From: Chloroflexota bacterium | GTDB lineage: Bacteria; Chloroflexota; Dormibacteria; CF-121 | NCBI GenBank assembly: GCA_005882525.1 | Contig: VBGO01000171.1 | Coordinates: 1-11,623, forward strand | Reading direction: 5' to 3' | DNA: 11,623 nt | Part shown: positions 1-7,488 of the stretch, one piece after another | Layout of the letters: each line of letters opens with the position of its first letter | Numbering within the stretch: the stretch's first letter is position 1 | Program-made: the position numbers and the translations under genes | Notes under the pieces: model-generated | Told to the model about the DNA's origin: nothing | The model's input: the letters and a program-made list of their open reading frames with translations, nothing else | The model's database searches: none

Positions 1-675
1 CAGAACGTCCATGCCGTCGACGCGCTCGCCGGTCATGTCGTAGGCGCACGCTTTCTTCCAGATCTCGGTGAGGGCGGAGGCCCGATTGACCGCGGTGCCC
101 ATCCCGTAGAGGTTGTTGACGCAGACGAAGACGATCGGGAGGTGCCACAGCTTGGCGACGTTGAGCGACTCGTGAAAGGCGCCGATGTTGGTCGCCCCGT
201 CGCCGAAGATGCTCAGCACCACCTCGTCCGTGCCCTGGTAGTTAATGGCATAGCCGCTGCCGCAGGCGATCGGGAGCGCCTGGCCGACGATCGCATAGCC
301 GCCGTAGAAGCGATGCTCCTGGCTGAACAGGTGCATCGATCCGCCCCGGCCATGCGAGGTGCCGGTCTCCTTGCCGAAGAGCTCGGCCATCACCGCCTTG
401 GGGTCGATCCCCTTCGCGATCGCGTGGCCATGCTCCCGGTAGGTGCTGTAGACGTAGTCCTTGGGTCGCAGCGACGAGATGGTGCCCACGATGGTCGCCT
501 CCTCGCCGATGTTGAGGTGGCAGAAGCCGCCGATCTTGGCGGCCTGGTACATCTCGGCGGTCTTCTCCTCGAAGCGGCGGACGAGCAGCATCTCACGGTA
601 GAGCTTGAGCAGGGTCTCCTTGTCGGAAAGCGAGGCCTTCGAGCGGCTCTCAGCGGCTCGCTGCTCGACTTTCAT
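1..675 (-). CDS. pdhA: Pyruvate dehydrogenase E1 component, alpha subunit (partial, 3' end outside window)
   Basis: This is the thiamine-diphosphate-dependent E1 alpha subunit, which decarboxylates pyruvate and acetylates the E2 lipoyl arm. The frame is open for 225 codons from an ATG at 675 to the window edge, so the C-terminal third (family length about 320-370) is missing. The ThDP motif runs from GDG (residues 158-160) to NN (187-188), a 31-residue span as in the family. YREHGH (79-84), RGGSMH (110-115) and YGMGTAVNRAS (190-200, the loop equivalent to the regulatory phosphorylation loop of mammalian E1 alpha, with Ala at the usual Ser) are also present. The beta subunit and E2 would be expected further left. 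No clear Shine-Dalgarno precedes the start; a 13-bp palindrome sits there instead. Acetoin dehydrogenase alpha is the main alternative, but the MAELFGK and SMHLF stretches look more PDH-like. The first 26 bp overlap the run-on end of the upstream ATPase ORF. Confidence 0.93.
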   Translation of the reverse strand, partial: MKVEQRAAESRSKASLSDKETLLKLYREMLLVRRFEEKTAEMYQAAKIGGFCHLNIGEEATIVGTISSLRPKDYVYSTYREHGHAIAKGIDPKAVMAELFGKETGTSHGRGGSMHLFSQEHRFYGGYAIVGQALPIACGSGYAINYQGTDEVVLSIFGDGATNIGAFHESLNVAKLWHLPIVFVCVNNLYGMGTAVNRASALTEIWKKACAYDMTGERVDGMDVL

Positions 676-1771
676 GAACGCTCGTGGGCCCCACGCTGCG
701 GGAGGCGGTGCAAAACCCCCCTATTGTAGTGGCGAGGAGCGCAAATTCCGGCGCGTCAGGCCTGAGTCGCCGGCTCGATCTCGGCCGTCGCGACGTGGCA
801 GGCCGCGGTATGGTCGGGCCGGAGCTCGCGCAATTCCAGCGGAAGCGACAGCCCTCGCCCGGATCGACGACCCGCGGTGGCTCGCCGACGTCGGCGGCGG
901 GCAGGCTCGTGATCGGTGCCCTCGGATCCGGAACCGCTGAGAGCAGCAGCTGGGTATAGGGGTGTTTTGGATGAGCGAGCACATCCTCCGAGGGACCACT
1001 CTCCACAACATGGCCGGCATACATGACGAGGAGTCGATCCGCGACATAGCGAGCGCTGGCGATGTCGTGCGTGATATAGAGGATGGAAACGTCTTTCAGC
1101 CGGCGCAGCTCGGCCATGAGGTTGAGGATGCCGATCCGCACCGAAACGTCGAGCATCGACACCGGCTCGTCGGCCAGGATCAGGGCCGGCGAGCAGGCGA
1201 AGGCCGCCGCGAAGCCAATCCGCTGACGCTGCCCACCGCTCAGCTCGTGCGGATATTTGCGCAGGAACATCGCCGGTGGCGTGAGACCGACCGAGACCAA
1301 AATCTCTTCGGCGGCGGGCTGACGGCCTCGATGGTCGAGTTCGGGCCGGTGGAGTTTCAGGGCGCGAAACAATGCGTGCGAGACGGGGTACACGGGGTTC
1401 AACGAACTATAGGGATCCTGGAAGACCATCGGAACCCGGCCGTGATACTCGAGGACGTCGCGCCGGGAGCGGAGCGCGCTCAGGGGTCGGCCTTTGAAGA
1501 AGATCTCGCCCCGGGTCGGCCGGTAGATCAGCGCCAGCAGGCGGGCGACAGTGCTCTTGCCGCTGCCGCTCTCGCCGACCAGGGCGACGATCTGCCGCTC
1601 GCCAATCGTCAGGTCGAGGCCGTCAACCGCATGGAGAACGGCGCGTGACAAGGGACCGCCGACGCGAAAGTGCCGGGTCAGCCCGACGGTTCGCAGCATG
1701 GGCTCCGCGGCCGCCGAGGGTAGCGCCGACCGGTGCTGGTCGGTCGGAGAGCGCCTAGTGTTCACTGCCAT
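650..1771 (-). CDS. Opp/Dpp-family ABC transporter ATP-binding protein, second ATPase (OppF/DppF type), C-terminus frameshifted
   Basis: This is a cytoplasmic nucleotide-binding subunit powering the importer encoded upstream. Numbered from ATG 1771 it shows Walker A GESGSGKS (66-73), the Q-loop Gln in VFQDP (118), signature LSGGQ (177-181), Walker B with D201/E202, and the H-loop His 235. The ATG overlaps the upstream ATPase stop by 17 bp, so translation is probably coupled; I see no clear ribosome binding site. The start at 1891 would put 40 unsupported residues inside the upstream gene. The C-terminus is abnormal. After GCRF (about residue 310) the frame runs out into unrelated sequence and stops at 650, inside pdhA. 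The -1 frame from about 839 instead gives PLELRELRPDHTAACH and stops at 756, which is the expected family ending. The usual Cys-rich segment between these points is missing. The native gene was probably about 338-355 residues, ending at 756. Confidence 0.88.
   Translation of the reverse strand: MAVNTRRSPTDQHRSALPSAAAEPMLRTVGLTRHFRVGGPLSRAVLHAVDGLDLTIGERQIVALVGESGSGKSTVARLLALIYRPTRGEIFFKGRPLSALRSRRDVLEYHGRVPMVFQDPYSSLNPVYPVSHALFRALKLHRPELDHRGRQPAAEEILVSVGLTPPAMFLRKYPHELSGGQRQRIGFAAAFACSPALILADEPVSMLDVSVRIGILNLMAELRRLKDVSILYITHDIASARYVADRLLVMYAGHVVESGPSEDVLAHPKHPYTQLLLSAVPDPRAPITSLPAADVGEPPRVVDPGEGCRFRWNCASSGPTIPRPATSRRPRSSRRLRPDAPEFALLATTIGGFCTASRSVGPTSVHESRAASR
683..695. repeat. 13-bp perfect palindrome just upstream of pdhA
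   Basis: CGTGGG-C-CCCACG is a perfect inverted repeat ending 7 nt before the pdhA ATG, where a ribosome binding site would normally lie. As RNA it could form a 5-bp stem with a 3-nt loop. It could be a small operator or an RNA hairpin affecting translation; no function is shown. Confidence 0.35.
723..728 (-). promoter_or_regulatory. Possible -10 element for pdhA
   Basis: On the minus strand TACAAT (5/6 match to TATAAT) lies 47 nt upstream of the pdhA ATG, in the short gap after the probable native end of the ATPase gene. No good -35 hexamer is found at 16-18 bp spacing (the 17-bp position reads CCGGAA). It is a weak candidate for separate transcription of the pdh genes. Confidence 0.25.
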
Positions 1772-2726
1772 AGCGGTGACACCGAACCAGCGTGGTTCCG
1801 ACTCGGACCATGCGGGGCTCCTCGACGCGGAACCGAGGCTCGACGAGTGGACAGCGCGGGTTGAACCGGCAGCCATTCGGCGGCCGGGCAAGGTCCGGCG
1901 GGGTACCAGGGATGCCTTGCAGATCTTGCTTTGGACCGGTGATCGACGGGAACGATGCCATCAGGGCACGGGTGTAGGGATGTTTCGGGTCGTCGAAGAG
2001 ATCGCGCGTCTTGCCCAGCTCGACGATCTGGCCGGCATACATCACGGCCAGCCGGTCGGAGAAGTGGCTGACCAGGGACATGTCGTGGGTGACGAAGAGG
2101 GCGGCGAAGCCGATCTTGCGCTGCAACTCCTTGATCTGCAGCATCAGCGAGCGCTGGGCGACCACGTCGAGGGCTGAGGTCGGCTCGTCCATGATCACGA
2201 GCTGGGGGGTGAAGACAAGGGCCATGGCGATCATCGCCCGCTGTCGCATCCCGCCGCTCAGCTGGTGGGGGAAGCTCTTCAGGTGGATCGGGTCGATGCC
2301 GACGAGGCGGAGCAGTGAGCCCGAGCGCCGATGCGTCTCGCGGGCAGAGATCGGCTCGTGGGCCGCGATCGTATCTTGCAGCTGAGCGCCAACCGTCAGG
2401 ACCGGGTTGAGCGCGTTCATGGCGCTTTGCATCACGACCGAGTAGTCACGCCAGCGGATTTCGCGAAGCGCCGCCTCATTCATCGCCAGCAGGTCGCGCC
2501 CTTGAAGGCGCACGCTGCCGGAAACCACCCTCGCCGGCGGGCTGAGCAAGCGGGCGACCGCGAACAGAAACGTCGATTTTCCACAGCCAGACTCGCCGAC
2601 GATGCCGATGAACTCGCCGGGCGCCACGTCGAGCGAGACCTGGTCGACGGCGCGGACCGGGCCGGCATCAGACGCGTATTCGACCGAGAGATCTTTGACC
2701 TCGAGCACCGGCCTGGTGGCGATCAT
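1755..2726 (-). CDS. Opp/Dpp-family ABC transporter ATP-binding protein, first ATPase (OppD/DppD type)
   Basis: This is the first of the two ATPases that pair beneath the two permeases of a peptide/oligosaccharide-type importer. The 323-residue product has Walker A GESGCGKS (44-51), Q-loop Gln 100, signature LSGGM (156-160), Walker B ending in D180 E181, H-loop H214, and the family's C-terminal oligopeptide-ABC extension (about 250-320). In that extension C286 and C292 are kept, but the position usually read as the next Cys in this family is Phe 299. The ATG at 2726 forms an ATGA overlap with the permease stop and has GGAG six bases upstream; the longer frame reaching 2882 lies inside the permease gene and is rejected. 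Length and motif order are normal. The substrate cannot be told from this subunit. Confidence 0.94.
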   Translation of the reverse strand: MIATRPVLEVKDLSVEYASDAGPVRAVDQVSLDVAPGEFIGIVGESGCGKSTFLFAVARLLSPPARVVSGSVRLQGRDLLAMNEAALREIRWRDYSVVMQSAMNALNPVLTVGAQLQDTIAAHEPISARETHRRSGSLLRLVGIDPIHLKSFPHQLSGGMRQRAMIAMALVFTPQLVIMDEPTSALDVVAQRSLMLQIKELQRKIGFAALFVTHDMSLVSHFSDRLAVMYAGQIVELGKTRDLFDDPKHPYTRALMASFPSITGPKQDLQGIPGTPPDLARPPNGCRFNPRCPLVEPRFRVEEPRMVRVGTTLVRCHRYGSEH

Positions 2727-3649
2727 CGCGTTCTCCGAACCGGTCGCAGCGCCGGGTTCGTGATCTCGTCGAAGGCGTAGTTGAGCAGCGCGAACGCGGC
2801 CCCCAGCAGGGCGATACAGAGCCCCGGCATGATCGCCCACAGTGGCGACCCGGCGTTCAGCGCGCCGTTGTTCTCGGCCCAAAAGAGCATCGTGCCCCAG
2901 CTCAAGTCGTTCGGATTGCCCAGGCCGATGAACTGCAGGCCGGCCGCCGCCAGCACTGCGTAGAGAGCCGCGCCCAGGAAGTTCGCGACGATCAGCGAGG
3001 TCATGGTCGGCAGGATCTCGAAGACAATGACGTAAATGCTGCGTTCACCGCGAACTCGGGCGGCGTCGAGAAACTCGCGGTTCCGGATAGAGAGCGCCTG
3101 CGATCGGAGCTGCCGGGCGCCATAGGACCAGCCGGTGATCACGATGACGGCGATCAGCACCAAAAGGCCCCCATGCCGGGCGTAGGCGGCCACCACGATC
3201 ATGAGCGGCAAGGTCGGGATTACCAGGAAGACATCGGTGATCAGCGACATCACGTGGTCGCTCGCGCCACCCAGGTAGGCCGCCGAGACGCCCACGAGCA
3301 ACGCGAGCACGGTGGCCATCAAGCCAGCGACGAGCGCGATGACGAGCGACTCCCGGGTTCCCCAGATCAGCTGCGAGAAGATGTCCTGGGCATTGCCGGT
3401 GGTGCCCAGCAGGTGCTCCCGCGACGGGCCCAGCGTCTGTTCGAAGATCTGGGCGTGCGGGTCGTAGGGGGCAAGAATGCCGGGAATGAGCGCGACCACG
3501 ACGAAGAGGCCGATGATGATGGCGCCGGCCAGCGCCTTGCGGTTGCTGAAGAAGGCGCGACCCACGATGTGCAGCGCGCCAGCCTCCGGTCGGGCCGCCT
3601 CGGCCGCTGTGGCCGACTGGTCAGCGATGAGGCGAACATCCAGACCCAT
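2723..3649 (-). CDS. Opp/Dpp-family ABC transporter permease (OppC/DppC type)
   Basis: This 308-residue inner-membrane permease has the OppC-type N-terminal region: a cytoplasmic tail, then a hydrophobic segment at about 41-60 followed by APYDP. Further hydrophobic segments lie near 103-125, 140-156, 161-177, 217-238 and 270-292, giving about six helices. The EAA loop that docks on the ATPase is EFLDAARVRG (192-201) followed by ILP (212-214). A GAGGT-like ribosome binding site lies about 7 nt before the ATG at 3649, and only 9 bp separate it from the upstream permease. The end overlaps the next ATPase by ATGA. The gene looks intact. It forms the translocation channel with the OppB-type partner. 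Confidence 0.94.
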   Translation of the reverse strand: MGLDVRLIADQSATAAEAARPEAGALHIVGRAFFSNRKALAGAIIIGLFVVVALIPGILAPYDPHAQIFEQTLGPSREHLLGTTGNAQDIFSQLIWGTRESLVIALVAGLMATVLALLVGVSAAYLGGASDHVMSLITDVFLVIPTLPLMIVVAAYARHGGLLVLIAVIVITGWSYGARQLRSQALSIRNREFLDAARVRGERSIYVIVFEILPTMTSLIVANFLGAALYAVLAAAGLQFIGLGNPNDLSWGTMLFWAENNGALNAGSPLWAIMPGLCIALLGAAFALLNYAFDEITNPALRPVRRTR

Positions 3650-3658
3650 CGCGTGACC

Positions 3659-4642
3659 TCAGCCGCGCTCCCGAGTCCGCGGATCGAGCCAGGCGGTCAG
3701 GAAGTCGGCGGCCATCACCGCCACCAACACTGCGACCGTGATCAGGAGGAATAGCGTTTGCATAAGCGAGAAGTCCTGGTTGTTCACCGCTTGCAGTAAG
3801 AACGTGCCCAGCCCCGGGTAGTTGAAGACGATCTCCACCAGCAGCGCGCCGCTGATGACGAAGCCGAGCGACATGGCGAACCCCACCAGGTTGGGGAGGA
3901 TGGCGTTGCGCGCGGCGTACTGGAGCATGATGCGCGCCGGCGACAGACCCTTCGCCCTGGCCATCTTGATGTAGTCCTCGGCCAGGGTCGTGATCATGTT
4001 GTTGCGCATGGTCAGGATCCAGCCGCCAATCGAGGTCAACACGATGGTGAAGGCCGGCAGGATCGAGTGGTACAGCACATCCGAGATATAGGCCCAGGAA
4101 AACTCGCTCGAAAGCTCGGAGCTGCTTCCGAAGGCTTGAGGAAACCATCCGAGGCTGACCGCAAATATCAGGATGCAGAGCAAGCCAACCCAGAAGTAGG
4201 GGAAGGCCGACATCACGACGAAGACCGGCGGCAGGACACTGTCCAGGATGCCGCCGCGGCGCCACGCACCCATGATGCCAATCAACGTCCCCAGGGCGAA
4301 GGCGATGATCGTCGCCGTGCCGACCAGACCGAGGGTCCAGGGCAGCGCCAGCATGATGACCTGGCTGACGTGCTGTGGATAGAACCCCAGTGAAACGCCG
4401 AAGTCGCCGTGCAAGGTGTTGCCGAGATAGGCCAAGTACTGCTGGAGCAGGCTGTCGTGGTTGTTGATGCCGAGCGCCACCTCGAGGCTCTTGATGGTGG
4501 CCGAGCTGATCCGGCCATGGAAACGGGTCCGTAAGGCGACCTCGGGGCCCCCCGGAAGCAGCCTGGGAAGAATGAAGTTCAGGGTCAGCGCCGCCCAGAG
4601 CGTCACCAGGAAGAATTCCAGACGCCGGATCAGGTACCGCAT
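3659..4642 (-). CDS. Opp/Dpp-family ABC transporter permease (OppB/DppB type)
   Basis: This 327-residue inner-membrane permease has an N-terminal hydrophobic segment (about 9-28), a periplasmic stretch, and further hydrophobic segments near 97-125, 137-163, 194-211, 251-272 and 294-313. The EAA loop is EDYIKMARAKG (222-232) with ILP at 248-250, and NYPGLG (274-279) is the typical OppB-class motif near the end. It ends in a charged tail (DPRTRERG). The ATG at 4642 has no strong Shine-Dalgarno. It follows the binding-protein gene after an 84-bp gap that contains a stable hairpin, so it is probably made in lower amount than the binding protein. It appears full length and undamaged. Confidence 0.94.
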   Translation of the reverse strand: MRYLIRRLEFFLVTLWAALTLNFILPRLLPGGPEVALRTRFHGRISSATIKSLEVALGINNHDSLLQQYLAYLGNTLHGDFGVSLGFYPQHVSQVIMLALPWTLGLVGTATIIAFALGTLIGIMGAWRRGGILDSVLPPVFVVMSAFPYFWVGLLCILIFAVSLGWFPQAFGSSSELSSEFSWAYISDVLYHSILPAFTIVLTSIGGWILTMRNNMITTLAEDYIKMARAKGLSPARIMLQYAARNAILPNLVGFAMSLGFVISGALLVEIVFNYPGLGTFLLQAVNNQDFSLMQTLFLLITVAVLVAVMAADFLTAWLDPRTRERG

Positions 4643-4668
4643 GCTTTACATTGTCGAGCTTGCGTCAC

Positions 4669-4706
4669 AGAGGAGCGGCCGCCAGCCAGACGTCCGCCGC
4701 TCCTCT
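4669..4706 (-). other. Intercistronic hairpin between binding-protein and permease genes
   Basis: A perfect 11-bp inverted repeat (AGAGGAGCGGC at 4669-4679, complement at 4696-4706) encloses a 16-nt loop in the gap between the lipoprotein stop (4727) and the permease start (4642). There is no U-tract after it on the minus strand, so it is not a classical terminator. In other importer operons such hairpins protect the upstream mRNA from 3' exonucleases or partly stop transcription, giving excess binding protein. That role is inferred here. Confidence 0.6.
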
Positions 4707-4726
4707 TGAACTGCACGAGCCTGCTT

Positions 4727-6403
4727 CTACTTCTTGTGTACGCGCAGGAGCACCTGCTCCCAGTCCGGAGTATTCCATGGCGCCGGTGCGGCGTACGGGT
4801 TGTCTTTGGTAGGCCAGCCGGTGAAGACCTTGGTGTTGTACTGGTACCAGGCGACGCTCTCGGTCACGGGGATCACGGGGACCTGCTCGAGCATGATCTC
4901 CTGGATCTGATTCATGATCTTGTGCTGCTCAGTCGCGTCTGTGGTCGTGGCGAACTGCTCGATGAGCTTGTCGGCGTTGGCGTCGTTGAAACGCCCGTAA
5001 TCACCCGATGCCGTCTGCCCGAGCGGGGCCGTGGTCTGGCTGTAGATCGTGTTCCGCAGTTCGTACCACGGATTTGGGCCGGGCAGCGTGGATAAGGATC
5101 CGTAGCCCAGTTGAAAATCGCCGGTAAAGAGCTTGTTGAAGTAGTCGTCATGCGAGGAGTCCTGTTCCTTGATTTCGACGCCGATCTGCTTGAGGTTGTC
5201 CTGTACTACCTGGAGCGACGCCGTCCAATCGGTGTAGCCGGAGATGCTGATCACGTTGAACGAGAGACGCTTCCCAGAGCCGTCCTTGAAGATCCCGTCG
5301 CTCCCCTTGGTGAACCCGGCTTGCTGCAGCAGTGACTGCGCCTTGGTCGGATTGAACTTGTAGTCGTATTTGGCCGCCTGGCCGGAGTCGTACCAATCGT
5401 GGAAGGTGGGGATCACGATCCCGGTCTGGCTCCCGGGCGGCTGATAGCCGTACTCACCGATCTTGGAGACCTTGGAGCGATCGATCCCGTAGGCGAGCGC
5501 CTGCCGAACGAGTTTGTTGTCAAACGGCTTGACACTCAGGTTCATGAAGAGGTTGACGTTCTGGATCGGTGGGAACCAGTAGTGATGGTTGGCCTTGTCC
5601 TTGCTCACGTAGTAGGTATCGATGTTGGGAATGAATTGGCCACCCCATTCCGCCTTCCCGGCGGCGAGGTACTGGTTCGCCGGATCGTTGTCGGTAAAGG
5701 CCGGGTAATTGACCTTGTCCAGGTAGGGCAGCCCCGACTGCCAGTAGTTGGGGTTGCGCGTATACGCGATGTTCTGGGGGGTGCAACCTCCCTGCGCGAT
5801 CGTGAACGGTCCGCTGCCGATGGGCACCGGGTTGCCCTCTGCGACCGGGTCCTTGATCTGGGACCATACGTGCTTCGGCACGATTGGCTGCTGGTTAGCG
5901 AGGTAATAAAAGGACGGAATCGCGGGAGACTGGAAGGTCATCGCAACCTGGTCGGACCCTTGCTTGGTGACGTCCGAGAGCCCAGTCCAGACCGACTGCA
6001 GGTCGAGAGCGGTATTCGTCTTGATCAGCTGGAATGTGTAGACGACGTCGTCGGCCGTCAACGGCTGCCCGTCACTCCACTTGACGCCCGAGCGGATGGT
6101 GAACGTCAACGTTTTGTTGTCAGAGCTCCACGTATACGAGCTGGCCAGCATCGGCGTGGTCTTGCCGTTGAGCAGGTTGATGTAGACCAGCGGCTCGTAG
6201 ACCGGGCCGAAGACCAGGAAATTGGCGTTGGCGCTGAGGGGATTCAAGTTCTGGCAGTTCCACAGCGTCCCGCTTTCGTTGTCGATCGTCAGAACCCCAC
6301 CCTTCGACGGCTTCCCGCCGGACGTGGATTGCGTCCCGCATGCCGCGACGAGAACGGTGATCATGGCCAGCGAACTGATCAGTAGCATTCGGCGTCCTTT
6401 CAT
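4727..6403 (-). CDS. Family 5 extracellular solute-binding lipoprotein (SBP_bac_5) of the Opp-type importer
   Basis: This 558-residue secreted lipoprotein captures the substrate outside the membrane. MKGRR and a hydrophobic core lead to the lipobox LVAAC, giving lipidated Cys 22, followed by a Ser/Gly/Lys-rich linker. The body fits the family 5 fold: an N-terminal NPL..FVYEPL-type region, GVKWSDGQPLTADDVVYTF (residues about 104-122), and the Y-rich ligand cleft. AGGAGGA lies 7 nt upstream of the ATG, the strongest ribosome binding site in the window, and the ATG overlaps the ROK stop as ATGA. Family 5 proteins bind peptides, nickel, or in several lineages oligosaccharides. The flanking GH4, sugar kinase and SIS genes favour a sugar here, but the binding residues cannot be judged by eye. 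Confidence 0.94.
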   Translation of the reverse strand: MKGRRMLLISSLAMITVLVAACGTQSTSGGKPSKGGVLTIDNESGTLWNCQNLNPLSANANFLVFGPVYEPLVYINLLNGKTTPMLASSYTWSSDNKTLTFTIRSGVKWSDGQPLTADDVVYTFQLIKTNTALDLQSVWTGLSDVTKQGSDQVAMTFQSPAIPSFYYLANQQPIVPKHVWSQIKDPVAEGNPVPIGSGPFTIAQGGCTPQNIAYTRNPNYWQSGLPYLDKVNYPAFTDNDPANQYLAAGKAEWGGQFIPNIDTYYVSKDKANHHYWFPPIQNVNLFMNLSVKPFDNKLVRQALAYGIDRSKVSKIGEYGYQPPGSQTGIVIPTFHDWYDSGQAAKYDYKFNPTKAQSLLQQAGFTKGSDGIFKDGSGKRLSFNVISISGYTDWTASLQVVQDNLKQIGVEIKEQDSSHDDYFNKLFTGDFQLGYGSLSTLPGPNPWYELRNTIYSQTTAPLGQTASGDYGRFNDANADKLIEQFATTTDATEQHKIMNQIQEIMLEQVPVIPVTESVAWYQYNTKVFTGWPTKDNPYAAPAPWNTPDWEQVLLRVHKK

Positions 6404-7488
6404 CCGTTGATCCTCCTCTCACTGAATCTTTGCGTTGCGTTGCGCGGGCTCCGCGCGAAGACACGATCACGAGCGGCATCGAGCGCAATGGTTAGCGCAC
6501 CCTGCAGGACGGCGTCGTCACCGAGTGCCGAGATGGCGACGCGAGGTCGGAACGGCATCAACTGCCGAAGCTCTCGCTCGATCGGCTCGAGCAGCAGGTC
6601 GCCATTGCGGCCGATTCCGCCGCCGAGGATGACCAGCTCGGGATCGAGCACTGGTGTGATCGTGGCAATCGCCAACGCAAGCCGAGCCGCCTCGATGTCG
6701 ACCGCTTTCTTTGCCGTGAGCTGACCGCGCCGGGCGGCGCTGAAGATGGTCTCTGCGCTCAGCGGCGGCCGCATGCCAAGGGCACGCGCCTGGCGGACGA
6801 TGCCGTCCGCCGCGGCCGCCTCCTCGAAGGCGCCGCGCCGCCGGTTGGCAGGATCTCGTGGATCGGCCGGGCCGATGGGCAGGTAGGCGATCTCGCCGGC
6901 GGCACCGTGGGCGCCCCGACGGAGCTGACCATCGATGACCAGCGCCATCCCGATCCCGGTACCGATCGATAGGAAGACGAAGTCGCGGAGGTTGCGGCCG
7001 AGGCCGTGCGCACGCTCGGCGAGGGCGGCCAGGTTGACGTCGTTCTCAAATGTCACGTTGGTCCCCAGTTCCTCGCGCACCGCCTCCACGAGGCCGTGAC
7101 GCCCCCAACCCGGCAGGTTCGGTGCCATGGCGACGTAACCCCGCGCCGGATCGAAGACGCCCGGGCTCCCCAGCGCGGCGTGCGTGACCTGCGACCAGTT
7201 GACTCCGGCTTCGCCCGCCAGCCGGTGAGCGATGGCGCCGACCTGCCCGATCAGCGACGCAGCGCTCGAGACCTTCGCCCGCTCGTCGCGTCGCGCCACC
7301 AGCGTGCCGGCAATGTTGGCGATCGCGGCCCGCACCCACTGGCGCCCGACGTCGATGCCGACCACCCAGCCGGCGGTAGGGTTGAGCTCGTAGAGGACCG
7401 CCGTGGGCCCGCGCTCACCATGGGAGCGCCCACGTCGGCTTGGAGAGCCCGCTGACGCGGGCGACCTGGGCCCGCGAGAGTGGACCAC
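6400..7488 (-). CDS. ROK-family regulator, 3' fragment: sugar-kinase-like ROK domain (gene frameshifted)
   Basis: This is the effector-binding domain of a NagC/XylR-type ROK transcription factor. The genuine part begins near 7431 (GRSHGERGPTAVLYELNP); the first 19 residues of the ORF from 7488 are out-of-frame sequence. It has GIDVG (44-48), the ROK-type END-V-N-L-A-A motif (148-154) with the conserved Asp, GTGIG (176-180), and LGGGIG (288-293). The Zn-binding CxCGxxGCxE motif of classical ROK proteins is replaced by RRRGAFEE (217-224), and the His two residues after GEI is Tyr, so no Zn centre is expected. Loss of this site is known in some regulators of the family. The stop overlaps the lipoprotein ATG (ATGA), tying regulator and importer in one operon. 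The DNA-binding domain is in another frame (7415-7627). The ligand is likely the sugar handled by this locus. Confidence 0.82.
   Translation of the reverse strand: MVHSRGPRSPASAGSPSRRGRSHGERGPTAVLYELNPTAGWVVGIDVGRQWVRAAIANIAGTLVARRDERAKVSSAASLIGQVGAIAHRLAGEAGVNWSQVTHAALGSPGVFDPARGYVAMAPNLPGWGRHGLVEAVREELGTNVTFENDVNLAALAERAHGLGRNLRDFVFLSIGTGIGMALVIDGQLRRGAHGAAGEIAYLPIGPADPRDPANRRRGAFEEAAAADGIVRQARALGMRPPLSAETIFSAARRGQLTAKKAVDIEAARLALAIATITPVLDPELVILGGGIGRNGDLLLEPIERELRQLMPFRPRVAISALGDDAVLQGALTIALDAARDRVFARSPRNATQRFSERRING
6411..6417 (-). promoter_or_regulatory. Strong ribosome binding site of the binding-protein gene
   Basis: AGGAGGA on the minus strand lies 7 nt before the ATG at 6403. It is the best match to the anti-Shine-Dalgarno in the window and fits high expression of the binding protein compared with the other importer genes. 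Confidence 0.8.

Noticed and set aside
142..729. 195-codon open frame on the plus strand
   Set aside because: It is the reverse of pdhA, whose ThDP motif is complete.
650..850. Programmed frameshift in the second ATPase
   Set aside because: No slippery heptamer or stimulatory structure is evident and a conserved protein segment is absent, so deletion or artefact explains it better.
5399..6385. 328-codon open frame on the plus strand
   Set aside because: Antisense to the solute-binding lipoprotein gene; its translation is low complexity and shows no recognisable motif or start signals.
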